Shown here piece by piece: positions 18,795 to 27,940 of a DNA stretch of 64,000 nt. The position numbers were made by a program, and so were the translations under genes. The DNA is from CBDBBY01 sp965205055 (lineage in GTDB: Bacteria; Pseudomonadota; Alphaproteobacteria; Rhodobacterales; Rhodobacteraceae), in contig OZ242030.1 in the NCBI GenBank assembly GCA_965205055.1, forward strand, positions 2,914,001-2,978,000. The letters are read 5' to 3'. Numbering within the stretch: the first letter of the stretch is position 1; the number at the start of each line of letters is the position of its first letter. The notes beneath the pieces were generated by a model. The model did not search any database and was not told where the DNA came from. It was given only the letters and a program-made list of their open reading frames with translations.

Positions 18795-18797
18795 TTA

Positions 18798-19231
18798 CGG
18801 GTTCAGCATTTTTGCGACGGTTCGGGGTCCGATTCGTCTGCGCCCGAGGACGATTTATAGGATTGGGACGGTATGTTTTCCAGCGTCCTGTTTTGGTTTC
18901 GTTCGGCGTTCGGTTGCCTTGGCGTTCACGGGAAGCGCGGATTGCTTGGAAAGCCTTCGGACAATCCTTGTCGGCGCTGCTTTCGGGTTTCGGGTTCGAA
19001 GCTGGGATTGCCCGCATTCCCATAGCCCCATCCGACTGCGGCTTCGGCGGCGGCCCTTTCGCGGCTGTCGTCCGGCCCAGCGATTGTCCGATTCCACTTC
19101 GGGAAAACGACTCCGGCCGCGCCGCTGCTCGGTTCCACTGTTTTTGAGTTTCATTTCTGTATTCCTTCAATATTCGTTAAGAAGCGTTATCGGACGCTTG
19201 TTCGGACGCAAGCGAATTGGAAAATGACATC
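18798..19231. other. Stretch without a convincing gene
   Basis: About 430 bases. Several overlapping frames are open on both strands (for example 18790-19170 on the minus strand), but they encode low-complexity, Arg/Pro-rich sequence typical of non-coding GC-rich DNA and lack ribosome binding sites. The break that removed the YwgA partner lies at the left edge, so part of this may be inserted or rearranged DNA. Confidence 0.4.
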
Positions 19232-19408
19232 ATGCCTGATGAAACTGAGACTATCAGCAGCGCGGCGGCCCGCGCGTTGGAGGAAGCAGAAGCTCGCAAA
19301 AGGCGGGAAAATCCGACCCGGATGCCGCGAGAGCTCGGCGGGCGCAAGGGACCCGAACCTACCCGCTACGGCGACTGGGAGAAGAACGGCATTGCGTCGG
19401 ATTTCTAG
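19232..19408 (+). CDS. DUF1674 protein (succinate dehydrogenase assembly factor 4-like)
   Basis: 58 residues, a normal length for the family. The C-terminal signature ELGGRKGPEPTRYGDWEKNG followed by IASDF is diagnostic of DUF1674/SdhAF4, whose mitochondrial member helps flavinylated SdhA join complex II. The N-terminal half is a charged helix. ATG 19232 is preferred, with GGAAAA upstream; the in-frame TTG 19217 is the alternative. In Rhodobacteraceae this gene commonly lies beside rsmB, as here. Confidence 0.85.
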   Translation: MPDETETISSAAARALEEAEARKRRENPTRMPRELGGRKGPEPTRYGDWEKNGIASDF

Positions 19409-19488
19409 GCGATTGGGCAGAGCGCCGACGAGGAACCTGAATTTTTTGATCTGAAATCCTTTCGGATTCCGCGAAGTTCTATTGAACG

Positions 19489-20556
19489 ATGAAAAGCACT
19501 TTCCCGAATGTCGTAGTGGCCAACCTGCACAAGAGATTCACGGGAATTTCAGCGACAGTCCGCGCATTGCTTCCGAAACAACGGCGCGAATTCGACATCG
19601 GCTTGCTCGACACGGGCAAACTCGGGCTCGGCGGGACGATCAAGCTTGCCCGCATTGCAGCGGGAGGATTCGCCAAGCCCGCCGACGCGGAATTCAGGGT
19701 TTGGCATGCCCGGAGAGACATCGACATGATCGTCGGCATTCTGCTGAGGAATTTGCTTCGGCAGAAGTGGCGGCTGGTCTTTACTTCGGCGGCGCGCAAG
19801 CGCCCAGGCAAAACCCTGAATTTCCTGATCAACCGGATGGACGCGGTTATCGCCACATCGCAAAGAAGCGCCGACTTTCTGGATTGGCATTCGGTCGTCA
19901 TTCCCCACGGCGTCGACACGGACTTCTTCTGCCCCGCGCCTTGCGGCAAGGCAAAGACAGCCGCTGAAGAAAGGGCGGAACGCATCGTTGCGACAGTCGG
20001 CCGCGTCCGGCACTCGAAGGGAACGGACCTGTTCGTGAACGCGATGATCATGCTTTTGCCGAAGCATCCTGCGTTAAAAGCCGTCGTGATCGGCGATTGC
20101 CGGCCCGAACATGAGTCCTTTCGGGATCAATTGACCGAAAATATAGAGGCTGCCGGCTTGCAGGACCGCATTGAATTCGTCGGCGGCGTCGGGCCGGAAG
20201 AAATGAGGGACTGGTACAGACGCATGGCACTTTGCGTGGCGCCATCCCGATCCGAGGGCTTCGGGCTGACTCCCTTGGAGGCGTTCGCTTGCGGAACTCC
20301 TGCCGTGGCCGCTTCGACGGGCGCATGGCAATGGGTTGTGACCGACGAAACCGGAGCGATCTTCAAGGTCGGAGAGCTTGACGATTTGGCATCCAATCTG
20401 GATCGACTGCTGGAATGCCCGGAGGAGCTTGCAAGAATGGGAAACAAGGCGCGCGATCATGTCGTGCGCAACCATTCAATCGCCAATGAAGCCAAAGCGA
20501 TCAACGCGCTGTACAAGCGGCTGCTGTCCGGCGAGGTCGTGCCGAAAATCACCTGA
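19489..20556 (+). CDS. lpcC: GT4 family glycosyltransferase, LpcC-like lipopolysaccharide core mannosyltransferase
   Basis: 355 residues. The pattern LHKRFTGISATVRALLPKQR, FRVWHARRDIDMIVGILLRN, LVFTSAARK, RMDAVIATSQRSA and VIPHGVDTDFF follows rhizobial LpcC throughout. The GT4 donor-binding end shows VGRVRHSKGTDLFVNAMI and APSRSEGFGLTPLEAFACG (EX7E). LpcC transfers mannose to the Kdo of the lipopolysaccharide inner core in the cytoplasm. The gene stands alone; the next gene is convergent. Donor specificity is inferred from the family. Confidence 0.8.
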   Translation: MKSTFPNVVVANLHKRFTGISATVRALLPKQRREFDIGLLDTGKLGLGGTIKLARIAAGGFAKPADAEFRVWHARRDIDMIVGILLRNLLRQKWRLVFTSAARKRPGKTLNFLINRMDAVIATSQRSADFLDWHSVVIPHGVDTDFFCPAPCGKAKTAAEERAERIVATVGRVRHSKGTDLFVNAMIMLLPKHPALKAVVIGDCRPEHESFRDQLTENIEAAGLQDRIEFVGGVGPEEMRDWYRRMALCVAPSRSEGFGLTPLEAFACGTPAVAASTGAWQWVVTDETGAIFKVGELDDLASNLDRLLECPEELARMGNKARDHVVRNHSIANEAKAINALYKRLLSGEVVPKIT

Positions 20557-20628
20557 CGATTCGCCGTTTTCGCTTCACTGGCAAAATGCGATGGCGGACG
20601 CTCGCGGCGTCAGCTCAACGCCTCATTT

Positions 20629-21927
20629 TTAGGATGACCTGCCTCGTACCGAACGCAACGCTATGTATGAGCTCCCTTCGGCGGCGTCCGCCGCTGAACT
20701 TGAAACCGGGCAACTTAGGATGCGCCTTCTGATGGACGTCCAGACTTTGCTCTTGGAGCCGCCCCCGGTCGTGCGAACATTGACGACCGCATTTGCGCCA
20801 AGTTCTGCAAGAGTGCGATATGCAAGCCTCTCAACGCGAGCGATGCCTTCAAGCACGCCTTGAAAGAATGTTGCTTCGTCGCCCGGTCGCGGCGACAGCC
20901 TCGGTTCGAATTCAGGGTCCGAGCAAGGGAATCTTTCGCCCGGTCGCGAAAGCGGATAGTAGTCCAATCCGGTGTCCGCAGAGGGATTCACAAGCTTCTC
21001 GAGGTCGCTGAAACTGTTTTCAGGAAACAACTCCAGCAGAACGCCGCCGCCTGTATTGGACGCGCCCCCGGCGAGCCACATTCCGAACAATCTGTGACTG
21101 TATACGCCGTGCCTGGCGCTCAGGACGGGCTGTTCGGACAAAAGCTTGACAGCCAGCGTGGTTCCGAGCGATGTGACCCCGTCTCCAACCGTATGCGCGC
21201 CCGCGCCCAGAAACGCCGCGCAGCTGTCAGTCGTTCCCGATACGACCTTTGTTTTGGGCGAAAATCCGAAGCGGCGGCAGCTCCTTGACGACACGCAATC
21301 CACGACGTTTCCGACGGAATGGACGTCAGGCAAGAGACGCGTGATCGCGCCAGCGTCGGCCAACCAGTCCGGCCAAGCCGAAGAGAATAAATCATAGCCG
21401 AGTTTGAGCGCGTTGGTTTCATCCGAAACGCCTCCGCGCCCAATCAGATTCGAGGCGATCCAATCCGCTTGATGCAAAGCGAATGAAGCCCCCCGGGCGC
21501 TCGGCTTGCGCTGAAGATGCAACAAGCGCGCCAGCGTGGACCCGGCGCCGCGCGCGATCGATTCTTGGGGCGCGACACGATCGATGTCGGCCGCTTCAGC
21601 GAAAAATCCCGACGAATTATACATTTGAGCCGGCGCAACCGGCTCGAGACGTTCGTCTGCAAGCAACAATGTTCCCGATGTGCCGCTGACGGCCAGCGCA
21701 TCGACTTCGCGCATTGCAAATCCCGACTGCGAGAGCGCGCCCGCTTGCTGGTCCAAGCAATTGCAGACCGCGGTCCACCAAATTCGCGGATCCTGCTCGG
21801 ACCGACGTTCCGTCCAGCGCGGAGGCGGCATTCCAACCCTTGCGGAAGAGATCTTTTCTCCCGCATCGTCAATCACGGCCGTGCGAACGCCGGACGTTCC
21901 GACATCGATCCCTAGGAAGAACGGCAT
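20629..21927 (-). CDS. FGGY-family carbohydrate kinase
   Basis: 432 residues. The ATPase-fold phosphate 1 motif is FFLGIDVGTSGVRTAVIDDA at residues 3-22; the second domain has VVSGTTDSCAAFLGAGAHTV and VRTTGGGSKSKVWTSIRR. Homologues phosphorylate ketoses or polyols. The extreme C-terminus (SSAADAAEGSSYIALRSVRG) is shorter than usual. It is the last gene of the minus arm of the sugar locus, directly after a class II aldolase, which suggests the order kinase then retro-aldol cleavage of a ketose phosphate. Substrate unknown. Confidence 0.82.
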   Translation of the reverse strand: MPFFLGIDVGTSGVRTAVIDDAGEKISSARVGMPPPRWTERRSEQDPRIWWTAVCNCLDQQAGALSQSGFAMREVDALAVSGTSGTLLLADERLEPVAPAQMYNSSGFFAEAADIDRVAPQESIARGAGSTLARLLHLQRKPSARGASFALHQADWIASNLIGRGGVSDETNALKLGYDLFSSAWPDWLADAGAITRLLPDVHSVGNVVDCVSSRSCRRFGFSPKTKVVSGTTDSCAAFLGAGAHTVGDGVTSLGTTLAVKLLSEQPVLSARHGVYSHRLFGMWLAGGASNTGGGVLLELFPENSFSDLEKLVNPSADTGLDYYPLSRPGERFPCSDPEFEPRLSPRPGDEATFFQGVLEGIARVERLAYRTLAELGANAVVNVRTTGGGSKSKVWTSIRRRILSCPVSSSAADAAEGSSYIALRSVRGRSS

Positions 21928-21931
21928 CCTC

Positions 21932-22918
21932 CTATTTGCTCAGCTCCATCTGCCGCCTGTACTTTTCGGCATCCCAATTCATGAGTTCCGCTTCGGACGA
22001 GTGCGAAAGCGGAACCATTTTCCATTCTTCCGGAACTCGCGACAGGACGTCGAACAAGCACCGGAGCATGGCGCGCTGAGCCGAATTCGCCGACCGGCGC
22101 ATGTATAAGCCGCAGTCGGAAATGACGGCGGGGTACTCCGAAGCAAATCCTTCCGAGTCCCTCGGCATCTCCATGCATCGCAGCGCCGGCCCCAAAAAAA
22201 CGACATGGTCGGGGTAGTAGCTTCCCGCCGAAGCTCTCGCCTTCGTCGCGCGATCCGCCGCGAGCCCCGAATACTCGTCTACGGCATCCCATCCTTCAAT
22301 CGGAGGCGGAGCTTTCATCAATCCGGCCAGCGTCCTGACAGGCAGTTCAAGCCTCGCTTCAATCTCCGAGCAAAGTCGGGAGACCTCGGCGATGGTTTCG
22401 CCGGCGACAACCACGCCGTGGTTTTCGAGGATCACGATATCGGGCGCGCTTGACTCGAATGCCTCCCGAATTGAATCCGCGAGTTCAATCCCGGGCTTGC
22501 AATAACCGACGCTGGCCCAATTCAATCCCTTCAGTTTTTCGGGCAGCTTCAGCCGCCCCTCGATTGATGCCGAATGGCAGATCGAGTTTACGGAGTGATA
22601 ATGAAACACATATTTTTGCGGAAAGATTGCGTGGAAAGATGTTTCAACCGACGGGCGGAGCGAAATGCTTGGATCGGTTACAGCCGACCGGCATGTGCCG
22701 TCTCCGGCGCCGTCAATTTCCGCAATGGCTTTGGCAGGATCAACCGGCACGAGTAGGTCGGTCGTCCCGGCTTCGGAGAGTCTGGTCCCGGAAGCCTTGA
22801 TCCACATGATTCCGTCTTGCTTGATCGAAGTATTTCCGCCTGCGCCCTGAACCAGCAGCGGGTTTGAGCCGATCAAGGCTGAAAATCGGAGGAATTCCTG
22901 CGGAAGCGGCACCGACAT
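21932..22918 (-). CDS. Class II aldolase/adducin family protein
   Basis: 328 residues. Family elements: PLLVQGAGGNTSIKQDGIMW, IKASGTRL, PSVETSFHAIFP with the catalytic Glu, FHYHSVNSICHSAS with two zinc-binding His, and LENHGVVVAGETIAEV with the third His. It resembles the aldolase part of rhamnulose-phosphate aldolase/dehydrogenase fusions without the dehydrogenase. Expected reaction: zinc-dependent retro-aldol cleavage of a sugar phosphate, giving dihydroxyacetone phosphate or pyruvate-type products. The kinase gene follows 4 bases later and the HAD gene ends about 10 bases before it, so the three form an operon. Confidence 0.82.
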   Translation of the reverse strand: MSVPLPQEFLRFSALIGSNPLLVQGAGGNTSIKQDGIMWIKASGTRLSEAGTTDLLVPVDPAKAIAEIDGAGDGTCRSAVTDPSISLRPSVETSFHAIFPQKYVFHYHSVNSICHSASIEGRLKLPEKLKGLNWASVGYCKPGIELADSIREAFESSAPDIVILENHGVVVAGETIAEVSRLCSEIEARLELPVRTLAGLMKAPPPIEGWDAVDEYSGLAADRATKARASAGSYYPDHVVFLGPALRCMEMPRDSEGFASEYPAVISDCGLYMRRSANSAQRAMLRCLFDVLSRVPEEWKMVPLSHSSEAELMNWDAEKYRRQMELSK

Positions 22919-22928
22919 CGCCTACCCC

Positions 22929-23801
22929 TCACGCGAGTTCCGGCAAAGTGTAATCCGGCATCGGAGCGCCGAGCCGCTTCGCCAGTTTTGAAACGACCGA
23001 CCGGAGCTCGCCCTCGGAGCCGCAGTTCGCGAAAGCCGGCCTGTGGATGCCCATTCGAACGAATGCCGTCGAAAATCCTGCGGAGCTCGCCCCCGAAACG
23101 TCATGCTCAAGTGAATCTCCGACCATCAGAAACCGGCGTCGGGCTACATTCGGCTCCACCAGCCTGACCGCCTCGAACACTTCTGGAAATGGCTTGCCGT
23201 AGGCAATCACACGTCCGCCAAGTCTGGAATATTCGTCGGCCGCCGCGCCGGGCGATCTCACATTGCCGGAACCGCGCGGAGACGACTTGTCGGGGTTGGT
23301 GCAGATCAGCGGAAGCTCAAGCTCGATCGCCGTCCGAAAAACGAGGTCGACATTTTCCGTTTCCGAGTCGCGAGGCAAGCCCATCAGCAGAAGCGCATCG
23401 GAGTCTTCGACGGAAAGCACGAGCTCGACCTCCATGTTTCCCGCCGCCCATTCCTCGGCGTCGACCCGCCGCTCCGAAATCGGATAAAGCTTCATCCGGC
23501 CGGATTGGGGGACCGGAAAGCGCCTTTCTTTGAAAGCCCGCCAAGCCGTTTCGCCGGACGTCTCCACATGGCGGATTAATTGTTCCGGAAACCCCATTCC
23601 GCAAATTCGGCGGATGTTGATGGCGGCGCGCTTGCCTGAGTTCGAAAGCACGATCGCGGGCTTCCCGGATTTGTTCAGCCGCTCCAGTGCGCCGATCACA
23701 CGGGGATACGGTTCCCGCCCGTTGTGCAGAACTCCCCATTGATCAAGAACGGCGATATCGAACTCATCGGCAATCTCCGACAGTGAAGAGATGACCTTCA
23801 A
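22929..23801 (-). CDS. HAD-superfamily class IIA hydrolase (TIGR01459-like)
   Basis: 290 residues. Motif I is AVLDQWGVLHNGREPYP near residue 17, of the DxWGVxHxG type seen in the NagD-like TIGR01459 group of Alphaproteobacteria. VLSNSGKRA (49-57) is motif II; GRVIAYGKPFPEVFE holds the motif III Lys; FLMVGDSLEHDVSGASSAGF is motif IV. These enzymes are sugar-phosphate or nucleotide phosphatases. Within this locus it could remove phosphate from an aldolase product, but that is inference. Confidence 0.8.
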   Translation of the reverse strand: MKVISSLSEIADEFDIAVLDQWGVLHNGREPYPRVIGALERLNKSGKPAIVLSNSGKRAAINIRRICGMGFPEQLIRHVETSGETAWRAFKERRFPVPQSGRMKLYPISERRVDAEEWAAGNMEVELVLSVEDSDALLLMGLPRDSETENVDLVFRTAIELELPLICTNPDKSSPRGSGNVRSPGAAADEYSRLGGRVIAYGKPFPEVFEAVRLVEPNVARRRFLMVGDSLEHDVSGASSAGFSTAFVRMGIHRPAFANCGSEGELRSVVSKLAKRLGAPMPDYTLPELA

Positions 23802-23810
23802 GTTTCCGCC

Positions 23811-24650
23811 TCATCGAGGAAGGTCGGCGAAATAGAAAGAGTAGCCCGGAATGTGCTTCCGGCGTTTCCTCGTTTCCATTCCCTTGAACGGATAAACCTT
23901 GTGCGCTCCGACCGCTTCGTCGTGGCAAGCAAGAATGTAGTCGGCGCGCTTGTCGATCTCCTCCACAGACTTCCATCCTTCGATTGAATTGACGAACCGG
24001 GCCGGAACCCAATACCGCCACTTCTCTTCTTCGTTGGGCTCCATGTTGCGCGCCTGGAAAATCGCGTCGCCCGCCAGGACGATGTCGCCCGCGCTCGTCG
24101 CGACCGTCACCGACATGTGCCCCGGCGAATGGCCCGGCGTATCGAAAACGGAGATTCCGGGAACGATTTCCGTCTCTCCGTGCACGAGTTCGAAGCTGCA
24201 GCCGTAATATGCAGGCTCAATCCCAAGCACAGGGGACTCATAGGTTCGGTAATAAAGAGGCAAGGGATTGTAAGCCCACTTGATCTCGATTTCCGGGCAG
24301 ATGAATCGGGCGTTCGGAAATTCCTTCATGTTCTGGACATGATCCCAATGCAGATGGGTGAAGAGCACGATGTCGATTTCGCTCGGTTGAATGCCCAATT
24401 CACGCTCCAAATGCCGGTGCACCTCCAGACACCCCCTTTTCTCGCATTTGTGGTGGAATTTTGTCGCGCGCTCCTCGTCGCACAGCCCGGTATCGACGAG
24501 AACCTTGCAGTCGCCGGTATCCACCAGGAAGCAATAGACCGGATTCCAGATTTTTTTGCCGGCTGGCCCCTTCCAGAAAACGTAGGTGCCGAGGTCGGCC
24601 TCCAGCCAGCCCGTATTGATCGGGTAAATCCGCATTTCAGAAGCGCCCAT
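23811..24650 (-). CDS. MBL-fold metallo-hydrolase (AHL-lactonase-like family)
   Basis: 279 residues. The zinc motif is FTHLHWDHVQNM near 97-108 (HxHxDH), with a further His in DTPGHSPGHMSV near 170-180, Asp in VLAGDAIFQA near 195 and a terminal His in YILACHDE. The layout (FLVDTGDCKVLVDTGL near the N-terminus) matches the lactonase-like group that includes acyl-homoserine lactonases. In a sugar locus a sugar-lactone hydrolase role is at least as likely as quorum quenching. ATG 24650 has AAGGAA 5 bases upstream; the open frame continues far upstream but only as an antisense shadow of the regulator gene. Confidence 0.8.
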   Translation of the reverse strand: MGASEMRIYPINTGWLEADLGTYVFWKGPAGKKIWNPVYCFLVDTGDCKVLVDTGLCDEERATKFHHKCEKRGCLEVHRHLERELGIQPSEIDIVLFTHLHWDHVQNMKEFPNARFICPEIEIKWAYNPLPLYYRTYESPVLGIEPAYYGCSFELVHGETEIVPGISVFDTPGHSPGHMSVTVATSAGDIVLAGDAIFQARNMEPNEEEKWRYWVPARFVNSIEGWKSVEEIDKRADYILACHDEAVGAHKVYPFKGMETRKRRKHIPGYSFYFADLPR

Positions 24651-24688
24651 CCGATTCCTTTCCGATGAAAAATTCAGGCAGCGGTCGA

Positions 24689-25336
24689 TTACGCGGTCTC
24701 GAGCACCTCGATGAACCGCTTTGAAATTTCGCGCCTCAGCGTCTCGGCGGACGGGGCATCGGTTCCGCCGACAATGGTTTTGACCAGGCTTTCGTGCGTT
24801 TCGATGGAACTCAGCATGTCCTCTTTCGTTCGGTATCGCTTTGCCCTGAAAGGTCCGGTTCGATACCGAAAGCCGGCCGCGATTTCCGCCATGTAGGAAT
24901 TTTGAGTCGCGTCGTATATCGCTTGATGGAATGCCTCGTTCGCCTTGAGGAAGGCTGGCCGGTCGCTCGTTTCCGCTGCGGAAGCGCAAGCTCTCTGGGC
25001 GGCAAGGATCTTCGCCTCGCTCCGCAGCGTCAGTCGCTTGGCCGCGAGCTTCGCGCATATCTCTTCCAACTCGCGCATGGCTTCGAACATTTGCGACAAC
25101 TCTTCGATTCCGTATTCGGACACGAAAACGCCGCGACCGCGCTCGGACGTAAGGATGTTTTGCGCGGTCAGCCGCGCGAGCGCCTCCCTTACCGGTGTCC
25201 TGGAAGTGCCGAATTTGGCTGCCAATCCATGCTCGTCCAACCTTGTGCCGGGGGCGATCAGGCCTGCCGCGATATCGTCGATAAGCGACCGGGCAATCCG
25301 TTCCGAGCTGTTCTTGGATTTTTGCGGCTCGTCCAT
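24689..25336 (-). CDS. GntR-family transcriptional regulator, FadR/FCD type
   Basis: 215 residues. The N-terminal winged helix shows IDDIAAGLIAPGTRLDEHGL, AAKFGTSRTPVREALARLTA and GRGVFVSEY. The C-terminal FCD domain has FHQAIYDATQNSYMAEIA and the metal/ligand-binding His in SIETHESLVKTIVGG. It divides the sugar locus: the enzyme genes lie downstream on the minus strand and the ABC importer diverges on the plus strand, so it probably controls both in response to a pathway acid or phosphate. Start ATG 25336 precedes the wHTH normally; GGAG lies 11 bases upstream. Upstream in-frame codons would run into the promoter region. Confidence 0.85.
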   Translation of the reverse strand: MDEPQKSKNSSERIARSLIDDIAAGLIAPGTRLDEHGLAAKFGTSRTPVREALARLTAQNILTSERGRGVFVSEYGIEELSQMFEAMRELEEICAKLAAKRLTLRSEAKILAAQRACASAAETSDRPAFLKANEAFHQAIYDATQNSYMAEIAAGFRYRTGPFRAKRYRTKEDMLSSIETHESLVKTIVGGTDAPSAETLRREISKRFIEVLETA

Positions 25337-25424
25337 ATGACGTCGCTCCAGTGGTTCGCCGATGGCGACCCGAAATAGCATTGCAAAGTTCATATTGCAA
25401 ACCCGTTGCATTCTGAATCGAACT

Positions 25425-25436
25425 ATTGTATGCAAT
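25425..25436. promoter_or_regulatory. Candidate GntR/FCD operator
   Basis: ATTGTATGCAAT is a 12-base palindrome with one mismatch from ATTGTATACAAT, the kind of site bound by several FCD-type GntR regulators. It lies in the 125-base gap between the divergent regulator and importer genes, 26 bases before the importer ATG. TTGCAA/TTGCAT half-sites recur to its left at 25394-25411. Binding by the neighbouring regulator is inferred. Confidence 0.45.
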
Positions 25437-25461
25437 TGGTTGAATTGGACACCCTAATCGA

Positions 25462-26565
25462 ATGGCAATGTTCGGGGAGTTCGAATTGCCGAGAATCCGC
25501 TTCGATAACGTCGAAAAGCATTTTGGAAGCATTCAAGTTCTTCCGCCGCTGAGCTTGGAACTCGATGACGGCGAATTCACCGTGCTGGTCGGGCCGTCCG
25601 GCTGCGGAAAATCCACTACGTTGCGCATTCTCGCCGGTCTTGAAACCCTGTCGGCCGGCGAAATCTGGTTCGACGACAAGGCGATCAGCGGGCTCGAACC
25701 CAAGGATCGGGACATCGCGATGGTCTTTCAGGACTACGCGCTGTACCCTCACATGAACATTGCGCGGAACATGTCCTTCGCGCTCCGGCTTCAGCGGCTG
25801 CCCAAGGCCGATATCGACCGGAGGGTGAAAGACGTCGCGAAAATGCTGAATATCGAGCAGCTTCTGGACCGCAAGCCGGCGGAGCTTTCCGGAGGCCAGC
25901 GTCAGCGGGTCGCCATGGGGAGGGCGCTGGTCCGCAACACTTCGACTTTCCTGTTCGACGAGCCGCTTTCGAACCTGGACGCGAAGCTTCGGGCGAGGAT
26001 GAGAACCGAGCTTGCGGAGATGCGCGACACGCTGGACAAGAACATGATCTACGTGACCCACGACCAGATCGAAGCCATGACGCTCGGCGACAGGATCGTG
26101 GTCATGTCCGAAGGCGTCCTGCAGCAGCAAGGCACGCCCGAGGAACTCTACAAGACTCCCGCCAACCGATTCGTGGCGGGCTTCATCGGCAGTCCGACCA
26201 TGAACTTCCTCGAAAGCCGTCTTGCATACGAAAATGATGTATTGTGGGCAGAAGGCCCCGGCTTCAAGCTTGCGCTGTCTGAAGAGCACCGCGGCAAGCT
26301 TCAGGGCTCAGCAGGCAAAGAGGTGGCTTTGGGAATCAGGCCGTCGTCTTTCAGCAAGGACGGCGAGGGTTCGGAAGTGACGTTGCGAGTCATCGTCTCT
26401 GAATATCTCGGATCGAATTCCGTGCTCGCGACCCGGTGCGCCGACACCGACGTGCTGGTCGAATTCGCAACGTCGTCTCCCGTGCGCGGAGGAACCGAAA
26501 TGGCATTCAGAGTGGCGCCGAACGACATCATGGTTTTCGACAAGGAAACCGAGGAACGGCTGTAA
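25462..26565 (+). CDS. ABC transporter ATP-binding protein, UgpC/MalK type
   Basis: 367 residues. Walker A GPSGCGKSTT near residue 50, Q-loop MVFQDYALYPHM, signature LSGGQRQRVAMGRALV, Walker B FLFDEPLSNLDAKLR and H-loop YVTHDQIEAMTL are all intact. A C-terminal TOBE-like regulatory domain follows residue 240 (VALGIRPSSF). It powers carbohydrate uptake by the two permeases encoded downstream. It is the first gene of the plus arm, ahead of the binding protein by 38 bases. A second in-frame ATG lies 6 bases later; neither has a strong ribosome binding site. Confidence 0.92.
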   Translation: MAMFGEFELPRIRFDNVEKHFGSIQVLPPLSLELDDGEFTVLVGPSGCGKSTTLRILAGLETLSAGEIWFDDKAISGLEPKDRDIAMVFQDYALYPHMNIARNMSFALRLQRLPKADIDRRVKDVAKMLNIEQLLDRKPAELSGGQRQRVAMGRALVRNTSTFLFDEPLSNLDAKLRARMRTELAEMRDTLDKNMIYVTHDQIEAMTLGDRIVVMSEGVLQQQGTPEELYKTPANRFVAGFIGSPTMNFLESRLAYENDVLWAEGPGFKLALSEEHRGKLQGSAGKEVALGIRPSSFSKDGEGSEVTLRVIVSEYLGSNSVLATRCADTDVLVEFATSSPVRGGTEMAFRVAPNDIMVFDKETEERL

Positions 26566-26602
26566 TTCAAGAATTGTAGACCACTGAAAAAGGAGAAAAC
26601 CC

Positions 26603-27931
26603 ATGCGTAAGATCATCAAGATGGCGGCAGCGACAGCGGCAGGCATTGCGGCCTCGACCGCGATCGCGGCGGCCAATCCGTATGAGGAGTATTCTGGAAC
26701 GACGCTCGTAGTGAACTTCCCCGCGCACCCGCACTACGATGCAGTACTGCAGATCCTGCCTGAATTCACGGAGGAAACCGGCATCAGGGTCGAAGTCGAC
26801 CAGCTGCAGTACCTGAAGATGCGCGAGAGGCAGACGCTGGAGCTCACCAAGCCGCGCGGAGACTACGATCTGATTGCATACGTCGTGTTTTCCAAAGCCG
26901 ACTATGTCTTTGCGGATCAACTCGAAAACCTTGCCAGGTTCTTCATGAATCCCAAACTGGCCGACCCCGGCTACGACGCGGAAGACCTGATCGACGGCTA
27001 CGTGCAGAACATCGGCGTCGCAGGGGGCAAAAAAGGCTATCTGCCCGGTCCGACAGGCTCGCTGTTCGGCGTGCCTTACGGTTCCGAAACCTCCGTCCTC
27101 GGCTACCGCAAGGACATTTTTGAAAAGCACGGGCTCGAGGTGCCGGAGACCTACGACGAGATGCTTGATCTGGCATGCAGGATACCCGAACTTGAGCCGG
27201 GTATGGGCGGCATGTCGTCGCGCGCCGCTTCCGGACACCAAGCAAGCCATGCATTCCTTCTGCATCTCGCGCCGCTTGGCGGACGGGTCCTTGATGATCA
27301 ATGGAAACCCATTGTGAACAACGAAGCCGGCGTCGCGGCTGCGAACGCGCTCAAGACGATCGTGGATTGCGGCCCGGAAGGCGCGACGTCGTTCGCATTC
27401 GGCGAGGCGCTGAGCTCCTTCCTGCAAGGAAAGACCGCAATGTACTTGGATACGACGGTCATCGCAGGACAGATCGAGGATCCCTCCAGATCCAAAGTTG
27501 TCGGCAAAGTCGGTTGGGCTCTCCACCCGATGGGGGTCCGCCGAGGGTCGCAAACGGGCGGATTCGGCATAGCGATCCCCAAGAATGCACAGAACAAGGA
27601 AGCCGCGTTCTTGCTTCTCCAATGGCTGACTTCCAAGAAGGGCGACAAGCTTGTTGCGATGGCCGGCGGCAACCCGTCAAGATTTTCCACGCATGCCGAC
27701 CCGGAAGTGAACGCAAAGTTCCCGCACATGTCCATTTTCGGAGAAGCCTTGAAGCATGCCGATCCCGATTGGCGCCCGATCATTCCCGTCTGGGGCAAAA
27801 TCAATGCCGACATCGGCACGACGCTTTCAAAGGTGTTGACCGAAGGTCTTGATATTCAGGAGGCGCTCGACGGCGTTGCCGAGCGCGCAGCTGAAATCCT
27901 TGATGAGGCGGGCTACTACACTTGGCAGTGA
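26603..27931 (+). CDS. ABC transporter extracellular substrate-binding protein (carbohydrate type, family 1)
   Basis: 442 residues with a Sec signal peptide (MRKIIKMAAATAAGIAAS, cleavage near ATAIAAA-NP). The mature protein follows the family 1 pattern: ILPEFTEETGIRVEVDQLQY near 50, GSLFGVPYGSETSVLGYRKD near 155, and FLQGKTAMYLDTTVIAG near 275, VGWALHPMGVRRGSQTGGFG. It should deliver an oligo- or monosaccharide or polyol to the permeases. The ribosome binding site AAAAGGAG is strong, as usual for a highly expressed binding protein. A stable hairpin follows the stop. Confidence 0.9.
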   Translation: MRKIIKMAAATAAGIAASTAIAAANPYEEYSGTTLVVNFPAHPHYDAVLQILPEFTEETGIRVEVDQLQYLKMRERQTLELTKPRGDYDLIAYVVFSKADYVFADQLENLARFFMNPKLADPGYDAEDLIDGYVQNIGVAGGKKGYLPGPTGSLFGVPYGSETSVLGYRKDIFEKHGLEVPETYDEMLDLACRIPELEPGMGGMSSRAASGHQASHAFLLHLAPLGGRVLDDQWKPIVNNEAGVAAANALKTIVDCGPEGATSFAFGEALSSFLQGKTAMYLDTTVIAGQIEDPSRSKVVGKVGWALHPMGVRRGSQTGGFGIAIPKNAQNKEAAFLLLQWLTSKKGDKLVAMAGGNPSRFSTHADPEVNAKFPHMSIFGEALKHADPDWRPIIPVWGKINADIGTTLSKVLTEGLDIQEALDGVAERAAEILDEAGYYTWQ

Positions 27932-27940
27932 ATTGCTGCC

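Noticed and set aside
18763..19227. Plus-strand frame of 154 codons between the YwgA-like and DUF1674 genes
   Set aside because: Phe/Arg/Pro-rich composition, no start site and competing open frames on the other strand; no evidence of coding.
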